Origin: Anaerolineales bacterium
GTDB taxonomy: Bacteria; Chloroflexota; Anaerolineae; Anaerolineales; Villigracilaceae
DNA: 64,000 bases
Direction of reading: 5' to 3'
Assembly: GCA_030583885.1 (NCBI GenBank)
Contig: CP129480.1
Span: 744,001 to 808,000 of the forward strand
Below the pieces are notes generated by a model. It had not been told where the DNA came from. It was given only the letters and a program-made list of their open reading frames with translations, and ran no database searches. Position numbers and translations under genes: made by a program. Positions 7,682 to 14,448 of the stretch are shown piece by piece; the stretch's first letter is position 1; every line of letters begins with the position of its first letter.

Positions 7682-8185
7682 TTAGATGAAGATGATCTGC
7701 GAGCCTTCGGTCATGTCCATGAAATCGCTTGCGGTGACTACACTCTCGATACAGGGCAGAAAATCTTCTTTCTTGATGCCGAACATGTCCACGGTCATCT
7801 TGCAGCCGTACATCTTTGCGCCGCCATCGGAGAGCATTTCAAGATATTCGCGCACGGGAGGAACGCCGAGCGCCTTCATCTTCATTTTCATGAACCAGGA
7901 GGCAAAGGCTGTCATGCCGGGGATGATGCCCATGATGTTCGGGATGCCGAGGTTGCCGGTCGGCAGTCCCATCATGCTCATCTTGAAACTGGTATTGGCG
8001 ACGGGCGCGATCTCCAATCTGTCCACGCGCTTCTTTGTGACCAGGTCGAGTCCCCAGAACGTGAAGAAGATGGTCACGTCGATGCCGTTGCCGAGGGCAG
8101 CCCAGCCCATGATGAGGGCGGGATAAGCCATATCCAAATCGCCTTTCGAGCAAATGAACGCGATCTTGCGAGTTTCTTCGGTCAT
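7682..8185 (-). CDS. DsrE/DsrF-like sulfur-transfer family protein (COG2210)
   Basis: The 167-residue protein has an N-terminal IAFICSKGDLDMAYPAL segment. Its C-terminal KMYGCKMTVDMFGIKKED block has the conserved Cys seen in COG2210 DsrE-type proteins that handle persulfide sulfur. I set the start at the ATG at 8185, where homology begins; a longer frame to 8446 runs antisense to the TusE gene. It is the last gene of a five-gene minus-strand operon with SQR, DUF1641 and TusE/DsrC homologues. A role in passing sulfane sulfur is inferred from family and neighbours. Confidence 0.85.
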   Translation of the reverse strand: MTEETRKIAFICSKGDLDMAYPALIMGWAALGNGIDVTIFFTFWGLDLVTKKRVDRLEIAPVANTSFKMSMMGLPTGNLGIPNIMGIIPGMTAFASWFMKMKMKALGVPPVREYLEMLSDGGAKMYGCKMTVDMFGIKKEDFLPCIESVVTASDFMDMTEGSQIIFI

Positions 8186-8206
8186 GATATTTCTCCTTGT
8201 TTGTTT

Positions 8207-8258
8207 TGGAATCCAGCAGCTTGCCACTGACGTTTCAACAGCGAGCTGTTGGACTCCA
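8207..8258 (-). other. Intercistronic stem-loop between tusE-like and dsrE-like genes
   Basis: The arms TGGAATCCAGCAGCTTGC (8207-8224) and GCGAGCTGTTGGACTCCA (8241-8258) pair over 18 bases with three mismatches or wobbles. It may act as an RNA-stability or attenuation element. Confidence 0.5.
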
Positions 8259-8265
8259 GAATGGA

Positions 8266-8574
8266 TTACACACAACCCTCGGGCTTGCCGAGACCAGCGA
8301 TCTTTGCGACCTTTTTGGCAGGTCCTTTGGGGAAGAGCGCGAACAGATCTTTGGTAGAGATGCCCGTGCCGGTGGTGATCTGGCGCAGGGTGGGGGATTT
8401 GCCTGAAGCCATACCCGTTGTGCGGCAGAAATCGATGATCTTCCAATGGTCGGCGGTCAGGGTTTCAATGCCTTCTTTCTTGGCCAGAACATCGGCAATT
8501 TCATTCGTCCACTCATTGGGGTCCGTCATGAAGCCTTCTTCATTGAAGGCAATTGCAGTGAGGTCAGCTAACAT
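8266..8574 (-). CDS. TusE/DsrC-family sulfur-relay protein, single-cysteine form
   Basis: The 102-residue protein has the family core: FNEEGFMTDPNEWTNEIAD near the N-terminus, LTADHWKIIDFCRT, and the C-terminal tail KIAGLGKPEGCV with the invariant penultimate Cys. Ten residues before that Cys, where DsrC has its second redox Cys, this protein has Ala (KKVAKIAG). A disulfide-forming DsrC cycle therefore seems impossible, and a TusE-like persulfide carrier or regulatory role is more likely. A good RBS precedes the ATG. Confidence 0.88.
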   Translation of the reverse strand: MLADLTAIAFNEEGFMTDPNEWTNEIADVLAKKEGIETLTADHWKIIDFCRTTGMASGKSPTLRQITTGTGISTKDLFALFPKGPAKKVAKIAGLGKPEGCV

Positions 8575-8613
8575 TTTTGTTTCTCCTTTAATCAGTTGGG
8601 ATACATGTGACGA

Positions 8614-9183
8614 TTAGTCACCAATGGCCTTGAGTAGATTCAAAGAACGATATAACCCGCGGCGGACTTTTTGATCGCCCATGGCGCGCAGCAGATCGAA
8701 GAGCGAGACATTGGCTGGCGGCTCGGTCTTCAATGCATCAGCCATGCGAATGCCGAGCGATTCCACGTCCTCAGGCTTGTAGTCGTGGACGAGACGCTCG
8801 ACCACCCTTCCGCCTGCCCGGGCAAATCCAAAATATCCTTCACGTTCGAGGCGGTCCAATTCCATCGTCACCTGATGGAAGATGCGTTTCCCAAATTGCT
8901 GACCTTCCTCGGCGAGTTCCGCAACTGCTTCGAGTTGATCGAGCAAGCCGACCAACATGCGTGTGTCGCGCAGGACACGCTTGACGAGGAAGAGCAGGTC
9001 GTTGAGTTCAAAGTCATTGCCCACTTCGGCAAGTTCGTCAATCGAAAGTTTGATGACGTGGTTGACAATCGGAACGGCGTCATCCACCAGCTCCTTCATG
9101 GCCTGCTGCCCCTCGCGCTGCGCTGCAAACTGCGCCATGAGGAAATCCAATTTTTGGTTGATCTGGGCGAGTTCGTTTTCCAT
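8614..9183 (-). CDS. DUF1641 protein (SQR-associated)
   Basis: The 189-residue protein is largely helical: an N-terminal coiled segment (INQKLDFLMAQFAAQREGQQ), then the DUF1641 region with LNDLLFLVKRVLRDTRML and a C-terminal SLFDLLRAMGDQKVRRGL motif. I chose the ATG at 9183 because AGGAGT precedes it by four bases. An upstream start at 9201 would overlap the SQR gene. DUF1641 proteins typically sit beside sulfide:quinone reductase-like or formate dehydrogenase genes and may be membrane-docking or electron-transfer partners; the exact role is unknown. Confidence 0.82.
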   Translation of the reverse strand: MENELAQINQKLDFLMAQFAAQREGQQAMKELVDDAVPIVNHVIKLSIDELAEVGNDFELNDLLFLVKRVLRDTRMLVGLLDQLEAVAELAEEGQQFGKRIFHQVTMELDRLEREGYFGFARAGGRVVERLVHDYKPEDVESLGIRMADALKTEPPANVSLFDLLRAMGDQKVRRGLYRSLNLLKAIGD

Positions 9184-9191
9184 TGCGACTC

Positions 9192-10424
9192 CTACTTCCA
9201 CTTGCCAGCCATGGACATTTGCGATTCAAAGGGCATCTCGCCGCCTTTGAGTAGAACGTTCCAGTAGATCCACTTGAACATCATTTTGCCCCAGTGGTTT
9301 GCCGGGGATTCTTTGAGCAAAGAGAATGGACCAAAGCCAGGCAGTGGGAACATGCCGGGCAGAGGTTCCACGTCATAGTTGAAATCGATCAAGACACCTT
9401 TTTCATTGCCCGATTCAATAAAACAGTTGGCGTGGCCGTCGAATTTGGGGAGCAGTTCCAAGCCTTCCATGTGACGCAGGATATTTTCCACGACCACGTC
9501 GAGCATGAAGTGCGCCACAGAACCCGCTTTGGATGCAGGCGCGTTGCTGGCATCGCCGATCAGCCAGACGTTTTCCCATTTGGAGCTTTGCATCGTGTTC
9601 TTGTTGACGGGTACAAAATTCAACTCATCGCCCATACCCGATGCGCCGATCACTTCCGCGCCCATATTGGTTGGGATGGTAATGAAGAGATCATAGGGAA
9701 TCTCGCGCTCATCGTAAGAACGTATCACCTGCGTAGCGTTATCCACTTCCATGATCGAGTATTCGGTTTCGAGTTTGATGCCCCTGTCTTCAAGCATGTT
9801 CCCAAGAATGGAAGACGCGCGCGGCTTGGTAAAAGCACCTGGGAGCGGTGTGGCAAAGGTGATATCTACCTTGTCACGCATACCGCGTTCCTTGAAGAAC
9901 CAATCCGCCAGGAAGAGAAACTCCAGCGGAGCAACGGGGCATTTGATCGGCATCTCCGCCACGTTTAGCACCAGTTTCCCGCCCTTCCAAAATTTAAGGA
10001 AGCGCGCCAAAGCTGCGGCACCGTCGGGGGTGTAAAAGTCAAAGATATTTTTGCGCCAGCCGCCGCCGTCCACCAGTCCGGTCATCTGCTCGGGGCGGAT
10101 GAAACTGCCGGTGGCAACGACAAGATAGTCGTAATTGATCGACCTGTTATTGCTAAACCTGACGCGGTTCTGGTCAGGCTCGATCAATTCGATCTCGCCA
10201 AAGATCACATCCACCGTGGGCGGGAGGAAATTACGTTTGGGCTTGACAACATCCGAAGGCGAGTAGATCCCAAAGGGAATGAACAGGAAACCGGGTTGGT
10301 AATAGTGGTTCTCGTCCTTGTCCGCTATCACAATGCGCCACTCCTGTGGATCCAACGCGGCGGACATTTTATTGGCGACCATTGTGCCGCCTGTCCCAGC
10401 GCCTAGTATAAGAAAAGTTTTCAT
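9192..10424 (-). CDS. Sulfide:quinone oxidoreductase-like flavoprotein
   Basis: The 410-residue protein has an FAD-binding GAGTGGTMVANKM at residues 8-20, an ATG motif (LVVATGSF), and a second FAD motif NVWLIGDASNAPASKAGSVAH. Cys162 (in IKCPVAPLEF) and Cys334 (in HANCFIES) sit where SQR enzymes keep the redox-active pair. It probably oxidises sulfide to polysulfide and reduces quinone at the membrane. Neighbouring TusE- and DsrE-type carriers could accept the sulfane sulfur. AAGGAG precedes the start. The ArsR gene lies 24 bp upstream. Confidence 0.87.
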   Translation of the reverse strand: MKTFLILGAGTGGTMVANKMSAALDPQEWRIVIADKDENHYYQPGFLFIPFGIYSPSDVVKPKRNFLPPTVDVIFGEIELIEPDQNRVRFSNNRSINYDYLVVATGSFIRPEQMTGLVDGGGWRKNIFDFYTPDGAAALARFLKFWKGGKLVLNVAEMPIKCPVAPLEFLFLADWFFKERGMRDKVDITFATPLPGAFTKPRASSILGNMLEDRGIKLETEYSIMEVDNATQVIRSYDEREIPYDLFITIPTNMGAEVIGASGMGDELNFVPVNKNTMQSSKWENVWLIGDASNAPASKAGSVAHFMLDVVVENILRHMEGLELLPKFDGHANCFIESGNEKGVLIDFNYDVEPLPGMFPLPGFGPFSLLKESPANHWGKMMFKWIYWNVLLKGGEMPFESQMSMAGKWK

Positions 10425-10448
10425 GAAAGGGACTCCTTTGAATGATTT

Positions 10449-10781
10449 TTACGAGAGTGCCTGAACAAGTTCAGCGCGCTTGGCGATGTTATCGTGCATA
10501 ACCGCCCGTAAAAGATCAAGCGCCTGGATCAAGCGTTTGTCGCCAAGGGAATAGACGATCACCGTCCCACGCCTTTCGGTGGTTACCATGCCGCGCTCAC
10601 GTAATACTTTGAGATGCCGCGAGACAAGCGGTTGAGGCATCTCCAACTCATTACAGAGCTCGGTCACATTACGTGGGCTTTGTGAGAGTGCATACAAGAG
10701 CAGGATGCGGTTCGGGTCGGCGAGGCCGGCGCAGATCTCAGCGTGGAGTTGATTGATTTCGCTTTCAAGTGTTTTGTTCAT
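10449..10781 (-). CDS. ArsR/SmtB-family repressor of the sulfur operon
   Basis: The 110-residue winged-helix protein has the recognition helix region NVTELCNELEMPQPLVSRHL and wing ERRGTVIVYSL. It has two cysteines, Cys17 and Cys43, so thiol or persulfide sensing is possible. The positions were not matched to a known sensor, so the ligand is open. It is the first gene of the operon ArsR, SQR, DUF1641, TusE, DsrE. Two dyad elements upstream (10824-10841 and 10900-10917) are candidate operators. Confidence 0.87.
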   Translation of the reverse strand: MNKTLESEINQLHAEICAGLADPNRILLLYALSQSPRNVTELCNELEMPQPLVSRHLKVLRERGMVTTERRGTVIVYSLGDKRLIQALDLLRAVMHDNIAKRAELVQALS

Positions 10782-10823
10782 GCAAATACCTTTGTGATGT
10801 TATATGCAGATAAACGTACATTA

Positions 10824-10841
10824 TTGTGAATATAATAACAA
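10824..10841. promoter_or_regulatory. Imperfect dyad upstream of arsR-type gene
   Basis: TTGTGAATATAATAACAA shares the half-site TTGTGAA with the perfect dyad at 10900. It lies 43 bases before the ArsR start, near a minus-strand AT-rich promoter region. Confidence 0.45.
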
Positions 10842-10899
10842 TCAAGTGTGCTTAGCCGAAGTGAGAGGTGTCATACGAAAAGGGGGATGAAAGTTATTT

Positions 10900-10917
10900 T
10901 TGTGAAAATATTCACAA
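10900..10917. promoter_or_regulatory. Perfect dyad TTGTGAA-N4-TTCACAA
   Basis: The site contains TGTGA-N6-TCACA, the CRP/FNR-type consensus, but could equally be an ArsR operator. It lies in the roughly 260-base non-coding stretch 10782-11039. I see no gene in that stretch. Confidence 0.5.
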
Positions 10918-11039
10918 TTATAGTTTACACCTCGTCCTATATTTTGTACGTAATCGAAAAACGTGAACGTGGTAAAACCCCATGTGTAACGTCAACATCT
11001 TGTAACTCCCCCATGATTTTGCAGCCGCTCCACTGGCGT

Positions 11040-11214
11040 TAGCCATGACCGCCGGTTTGCTCGATGAACCTGCACATACATCATCGCCTTCGAACGCGAG
11101 CCGATTGCGGAGATGTACCTCGGCAACTGGTCAGATTATGAAACGATGATGGAAGAAAAATTCGGGAAAGATTTGACCCCGCATCGGGTGAAATATAGAA
11201 CGTTGAAGAGATAA
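11040..11214 (+). pseudogene. ettA 3'-end fragment 2
   Basis: From about SHDRW (agccatgaccgccgg) the sequence follows ettA with a frameshift. It then reads cleanly IIAFEREPIAEMYLGNWSDY and on to HRVKYRTLKR plus stop. Nucleotide divergence from the intact gene is mostly synonymous, so it derives from a functional, differently diverged ettA. Confidence 0.87.
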
Positions 11215-11220
11215 TTCCAT

Positions 11221-11245
11221 AGGGACACAGCGCCGCTGTGTCCCT
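11221..11245. terminator. Palindrome AGGGACACAGCG/CGCTGTGTCCCT
   Basis: A perfect 12-bp inverted repeat lies immediately after ettA fragment 2 and before the convergent cupin gene. Related palindromes occur at 14352, 53401 and 57731, so it is also a dispersed repeat. Confidence 0.65.
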
Positions 11246-11250
11246 AATTT

Positions 11251-11739
11251 CTACCCCAGAATTTCCATCCCGTATTTCTGGATGATCGGCATCAACGGCT
11301 CCATATCTTCGGGTGTGGGCGGCGCATCAGGTCGCGGCGGCAGGGTGAGCGATGATGCGGGCTCGCTCGTCTCACGGATGAACTCTTCGAAACCCGAAGG
11401 CGCAAGGATGAACAGCATCCGTGAGGGACCCTTATCCACACGATAACGATGCGGCACTCCTTTGGGACCGAACAGGAACGAGCCAGGTCCCGCCTTGATG
11501 GTTTTATCACCGACTTCAAACGTAAGCGAACCTTCCAGAACCCAGAAGGCTTCGTCCTCGTTATGATGGACGTGCAAAGGCGCTTCCTCGCCCTCGTGAT
11601 CCAGCACTTCCACCAGCGCGAAGCGTCCGTCGGTGTCTTTGCCAGACGCCTTGATAATCGCCAACCCGCCCATCCACCAGCGGGCTTCGCCCTCGTTTGC
11701 ATTCAAGGCATAGATTCGCCTTGCAAGGTTTGTGTCCAT
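11251..11739 (-). CDS. Cupin-domain protein (quercetinase-like fold)
   Basis: The 162-residue protein carries cupin motif 1 (APLHVHHNEDEAFWVLEG; metal-type His, His, Glu) and motif 2 (GPKGVPHRYRV). The ATG at 11739 is preceded by AAAGGAG, so the longer frame to 11814 is rejected; it would overlap the TetR gene. It is probably a small metal-binding dioxygenase-like or sensor protein of unknown substrate. It follows the TetR gene by 34 bp and is probably co-transcribed. Confidence 0.8.
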   Translation of the reverse strand: MDTNLARRIYALNANEGEARWWMGGLAIIKASGKDTDGRFALVEVLDHEGEEAPLHVHHNEDEAFWVLEGSLTFEVGDKTIKAGPGSFLFGPKGVPHRYRVDKGPSRMLFILAPSGFEEFIRETSEPASSLTLPPRPDAPPTPEDMEPLMPIIQKYGMEILG

Positions 11740-11773
11740 TTTGACTCCTTTGACAATAAAAGAAAAGCCGCCG

Positions 11774-12373
11774 CTAACCCGGCGACCTGACGACCAAACA
11801 CAACAGCAGATCATTCATCATCCGCTCGATCTCCACTCTCGTCATTCCTTTTCTGCGAAACGACAGGAATACAGGCACATCCAACAGTGCGCTGACAGTT
11901 TCCACCGTGCGTTTGTTCGGTTTGATGGGCTTGAGCGCCATGCGCGTCAGTCCTTCGATCAGGGATTTGAGATACGCCTCCCACTCCTGAACCGATTGCA
12001 ATATGCGTTCCTGGTGATCTATATCAAGATACGGCTCGCCGCGCTCATAAAAATCAAGCAGGTTTTTCACCAAACTGGCGACGCGCTGCTCAACGGTTGC
12101 GGCATTGGCAAACATTGCATGCGCGTCATCCAATGACGGCGGCTGGGCAATGGCATACATCAACTCTCCGCACGCTGGGACAAGTTCATCCAGCGAGGGG
12201 AAGTAGTTATACATGGTCGCCAGCGAGACATCGGCGTGTTTGGCAATATCCTTCCACGATGTGCCGAATATGCCTTTTTGGCTGTGCAGCGCCAGTGTGG
12301 ATTGGATGATCCGTTGACGGATCGCTTCGGAAGCCGCTTCGCGTTTGGTTTTGGTGTATTTTCTGGGAGCCAT
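11774..12373 (-). CDS. TetR/AcrR-family regulator
   Basis: The 199-residue protein has an N-terminal helix-turn-helix (IIQSTLALHSQKGIFGTSWK, then DIAKHADVSLATMYNYFPSL) typical of TetR. The C-terminal ligand domain is not recognised. The ATG at 12373 is preceded by AGGAAG and by a 12-bp inverted repeat at 12380-12420, consistent with autorepression of the TetR-cupin operon. Confidence 0.88.
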   Translation of the reverse strand: MAPRKYTKTKREAASEAIRQRIIQSTLALHSQKGIFGTSWKDIAKHADVSLATMYNYFPSLDELVPACGELMYAIAQPPSLDDAHAMFANAATVEQRVASLVKNLLDFYERGEPYLDIDHQERILQSVQEWEAYLKSLIEGLTRMALKPIKPNKRTVETVSALLDVPVFLSFRRKGMTRVEIERMMNDLLLCLVVRSPG

Positions 12374-12379
12374 AATCTT

Positions 12380-12420
12380 CCTGATATATTTAGAAATAAT
12401 TTCCATCCAAATATATCAGG
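12380..12420. promoter_or_regulatory. Inverted repeat operator upstream of TetR gene
   Basis: Perfect arms CCTGATATATTT (12380-12391) and AAATATATCAGG (12409-12420) are separated by 17 bases and start 6 bases upstream of the ATG. A TetR-family operator is the simplest reading. Confidence 0.6.
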
Positions 12421-12473
12421 ACGCAAAATACCTGTCAAGTCACTGGCAAGCGATTTATCATCAATTTAACGTA

Positions 12474-12557
12474 TCCGATCACGAGACGATGATGCCAGAG
12501 AAATTCGGCAGGGATTTGACCCCGCATCGGGTCAAGTACCGAACGCTCAAACGCTAA
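12474..12557 (+). pseudogene. ettA 3'-end fragment 3
   Basis: It reads SDHETMMPEKFGRDLTPHRV then KYRTLKR and a stop, the last 27 residues of EttA. Codon choice differs from both the intact gene and fragment 2. It is followed by the same GTCATTGCGAGG-type repeat that follows intact ettA. Confidence 0.83.
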
Positions 12558-12559
12558 CA

Positions 12560-12690
12560 TGTCGTTGCGAGGAGGAGCGAAGCGACGACGAAGCAATCTC
12601 CTGTTCGATGGGGGATTGCTTCACAAAAAGCACTCGCAATGACATGCAAAACAACATCCCGAAGGTTGCGAACCTTCAGGATGTTTTGCA
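12560..12690. repeat. Dispersed GTCATTGCGAGG repeat and CCGAAGG hairpin, second copy
   Basis: GTCGTTGCGAGGAGGAGC, GCAATCTCC and GCAATGACATG repeat the arrangement at 6892-7018. They are followed by arms CATCCCGAAGGTT and AACCTTCAGGATG, which can terminate the minus-strand gene at 12691. Confidence 0.72.
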
Positions 12691-12975
12691 TCAATATTCT
12701 TTGGTTTCAATGATCTCCACGATCTGTGCTTTGGGATTCGTCATAATGGTCCCTTCCACGCGCGACCACACTGCGCGCATGGCGTTAAGCAGCGCCTCCG
12801 CATCGCTGGCTGTATCGAATTCAAGTTGGATCATGACATAGTTGGGGTTGTCCACTGGGCGCAGGATCTGATAACGGCGTACCCGCATCTTTTCACGCCC
12901 AACAGGGTCGTTGTCGAAAGCATTTTTCCAATTGTCGTAACTTGGGACGGGATGTTCAATACATAACGTATACAT
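12691..12975 (-). CDS. Small dimeric alpha/beta-barrel-like protein
   Basis: The 94-residue protein (MYTLCIEHPVPSYDNWKNAF ... VMIQLEFDTASDAEALL) has the strand-helix pattern of monooxygenase/EthD-like ferredoxin-fold proteins. I cannot place it in a named family. It lies 30 bp downstream of the membrane-protein gene on the same strand. Expression may be controlled by the palindrome at 13520. Confidence 0.6.
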   Translation of the reverse strand: MYTLCIEHPVPSYDNWKNAFDNDPVGREKMRVRRYQILRPVDNPNYVMIQLEFDTASDAEALLNAMRAVWSRVEGTIMTNPKAQIVEIIETKEY

Positions 12976-13005
12976 GACGGCTCCTTTTATGGGTTTTGGT
13001 CGAAA

Positions 13006-13482
13006 CTAGGATTTACGTTGTCTTGATCTCGTCAAGACAACGTAAGCGATGACGACTGCGCCAAAGATCAGAGTGACATGAAAACCATATTCGATTGTCA
13101 ACAGTCCACTGATGTTGTCCGGGTTATGAGTCTGGTGCAGGTTGGTATGAGGCCACCAACTCAGCAGGGACCAGGCAATTGCCAGATATACTGCCAGACC
13201 CAAACCTCCTTCCGCGGGCAGAAAGGATCGAACAGCCTCCCGCCCAAAAAGCAGAAAAGCAAAACCGAACCCGAAGGCAAGGGATTGTATGGCAGTCAGT
13301 AGCATAAAGAGCATCCTTTGCATCCCTTCCGGTGTGTGCCCATCATGGGCTTGTACTTCCCAAAAACCGCCCAAAGGCGCGTTGGGACTTGCAAGGAAGG
13401 CGGCAATGCCCAGTGCAAAGGTTATAACAAGCCACTTTGCCCAGCCTGTACTTTGGTCTGTGGATTTGTTTCGTGTGGACAT
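13006..13482 (-). CDS. Four-helix membrane protein of unknown function
   Basis: The 158-residue protein has about four hydrophobic segments (WLVITFALGIAAFLA; MLFMLLTAIQSLAFGFGFAF; LAVYLAIAWSLLSW; HVTLIFGAVVIAYVVL) and a His-rich WWPHTNLHQTH loop. It is divergent from the TetR gene at 13591 and shares a 35-bp palindrome with it, so it is a likely regulatory target. Confidence 0.65.
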   Translation of the reverse strand: MSTRNKSTDQSTGWAKWLVITFALGIAAFLASPNAPLGGFWEVQAHDGHTPEGMQRMLFMLLTAIQSLAFGFGFAFLLFGREAVRSFLPAEGGLGLAVYLAIAWSLLSWWPHTNLHQTHNPDNISGLLTIEYGFHVTLIFGAVVIAYVVLTRSRQRKS

Positions 13483-13519
13483 AAGAATTTTCTCCTTTTT
13501 GGTTTGAACGGTGAGGGCT

Positions 13520-13554
13520 CAATATTCAATATAGTACTACTATATTGAATATTG
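13520..13554. promoter_or_regulatory. Perfect 35-bp palindrome between divergent genes
   Basis: The arms CAATATTCAATATAGTA and TACTATATTGAATATTG are exact reverse complements around one central base. It lies 37 bases from both the membrane-protein start and the TetR start. It is the probable operator for the TetR protein, shutting both promoters. Confidence 0.75.
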
Positions 13555-13590
13555 ATATGATAAAATGAAAATTGGAAAGAGTCAAGAGGT

Positions 13591-14238
13591 ATGTCCAAGC
13601 AGATCCCCCCAAAACGCAAATACGACTCCAGCAGGCGGCAGGCGCGGGCGCTCGAAGCCCAGGCTCAGATCGTCGAATCCGCCAGAGAATTATTCATCAA
13701 AAACGGATATTCAGGCGTTTCCATCGAAGCCATCGCCCGCAAGGCGAAAGCATCCCCTCAAACGATTTACTCCGTATTCAGGAATAAACGAACCATCCTG
13801 GCGCACACGATGGATCTGGCAGCAGGCACGGATGGCCAGCCGATCCCTGCCATGCTGCGTTCATACATTCAGGAAGTGGCATCAGAACGAAATCAACACA
13901 GGCAAATTCAAATGTTTGCCGGTCGAATGCGGATGTTCTTTTCGCACATCGCCCCTCTCGTGGAAATCCTGCACGCCGCCGCCAAAACCGAACCAGAGAT
14001 AAAGAAGCTGCTCAAGAAGTATCTGGATGACAGGTATCAGGGCATGGGCTTTTTCATAGACTGCCTGCTGGCGAATGGACCACTGCGCAGCGGGCTGAGC
14101 AAACTGACCGCGGTTGAGACCATTTGGACGCTGGCTAGTGCGGAGGTGTACAACCTGCTCGTGTGGGACCGCGGCTGGTCAGAAGAAGAGTATGAGTTCT
14201 GGTTATCTGATATTCTCACAAGAGTTCTGCTTTCATAG
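13591..14238 (+). CDS. TetR/AcrR-family regulator (divergent)
   Basis: In this 215-residue protein the HTH (IVESARELFIKNGYSGVSIE, then AIARKAKASPQTIYSVFRNK) sits at about residues 28-75. The C-terminal domain is of unknown ligand specificity. It is transcribed away from the 13006-13482 membrane gene, with a perfect palindrome in between. It ends 10 bases before ettA fragment 4. Confidence 0.88.
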   Translation: MSKQIPPKRKYDSSRRQARALEAQAQIVESARELFIKNGYSGVSIEAIARKAKASPQTIYSVFRNKRTILAHTMDLAAGTDGQPIPAMLRSYIQEVASERNQHRQIQMFAGRMRMFFSHIAPLVEILHAAAKTEPEIKKLLKKYLDDRYQGMGFFIDCLLANGPLRSGLSKLTAVETIWTLASAEVYNLLVWDRGWSEEEYEFWLSDILTRVLLS

Positions 14239-14248
14239 TTGCATCCAA

Positions 14249-14344
14249 ATCGGCAACTGGTCTGACTACAAAACAATGATGCAGGAGAAATTTGGAGGGG
14301 ATTTGACGCCGCATCGGGTGAAGCATTGAACCCTCAAACGATAA
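14249..14344 (+). pseudogene. ettA 3'-end fragment 4
   Basis: IGNWSDYKTMMQEKFGGDLT then PHRVKH is followed by TGA in place of the usual Arg codon, then TLKR and TAA. It is nearly identical to fragment 1 over about 65 bases. The next feature is a GGGACACAG-type palindrome as after fragment 2. Confidence 0.85.
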
Positions 14345-14351
14345 CAATTAA

Positions 14352-14385
14352 GTAGGGACACAGCCCTGTATCCCTACTTTTTTCA
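14352..14385 (+). terminator. Terminator-like palindrome after ettA fragment 4
   Basis: GTAGGGACACAG and CTGTATCCCTAC pair, followed by TTTTTT. It probably ends the TetR transcript from 13591. Confidence 0.7.
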
Positions 14386-14409
14386 AGCCGGGCTTGACAA
14401 ATCAAAAAA

Positions 14410-14445
14410 TACTAATATAATTAGATAAAACTAACAATATTAGTA
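14410..14445. promoter_or_regulatory. Inverted repeat TACTAATAT/ATATTAGTA upstream of TetR gene
   Basis: The 9-bp arms are separated by 18 bases and end 3 bases before the ATG at 14449. It is a probable TetR autoregulatory operator. Confidence 0.6.
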
Positions 14446-14448
14446 AAA

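Noticed and set aside
8186..8446. N-terminal extension of the DsrE-like protein
   Set aside because: The extra 87 codons are in another frame over the TusE gene and are His/Arg-rich. Homology and the RBS support the ATG at 8185.
13520..13554. 35-bp palindrome read as a terminator
   Set aside because: It lies between two divergent starts and has no T-run, so an operator is far more likely.
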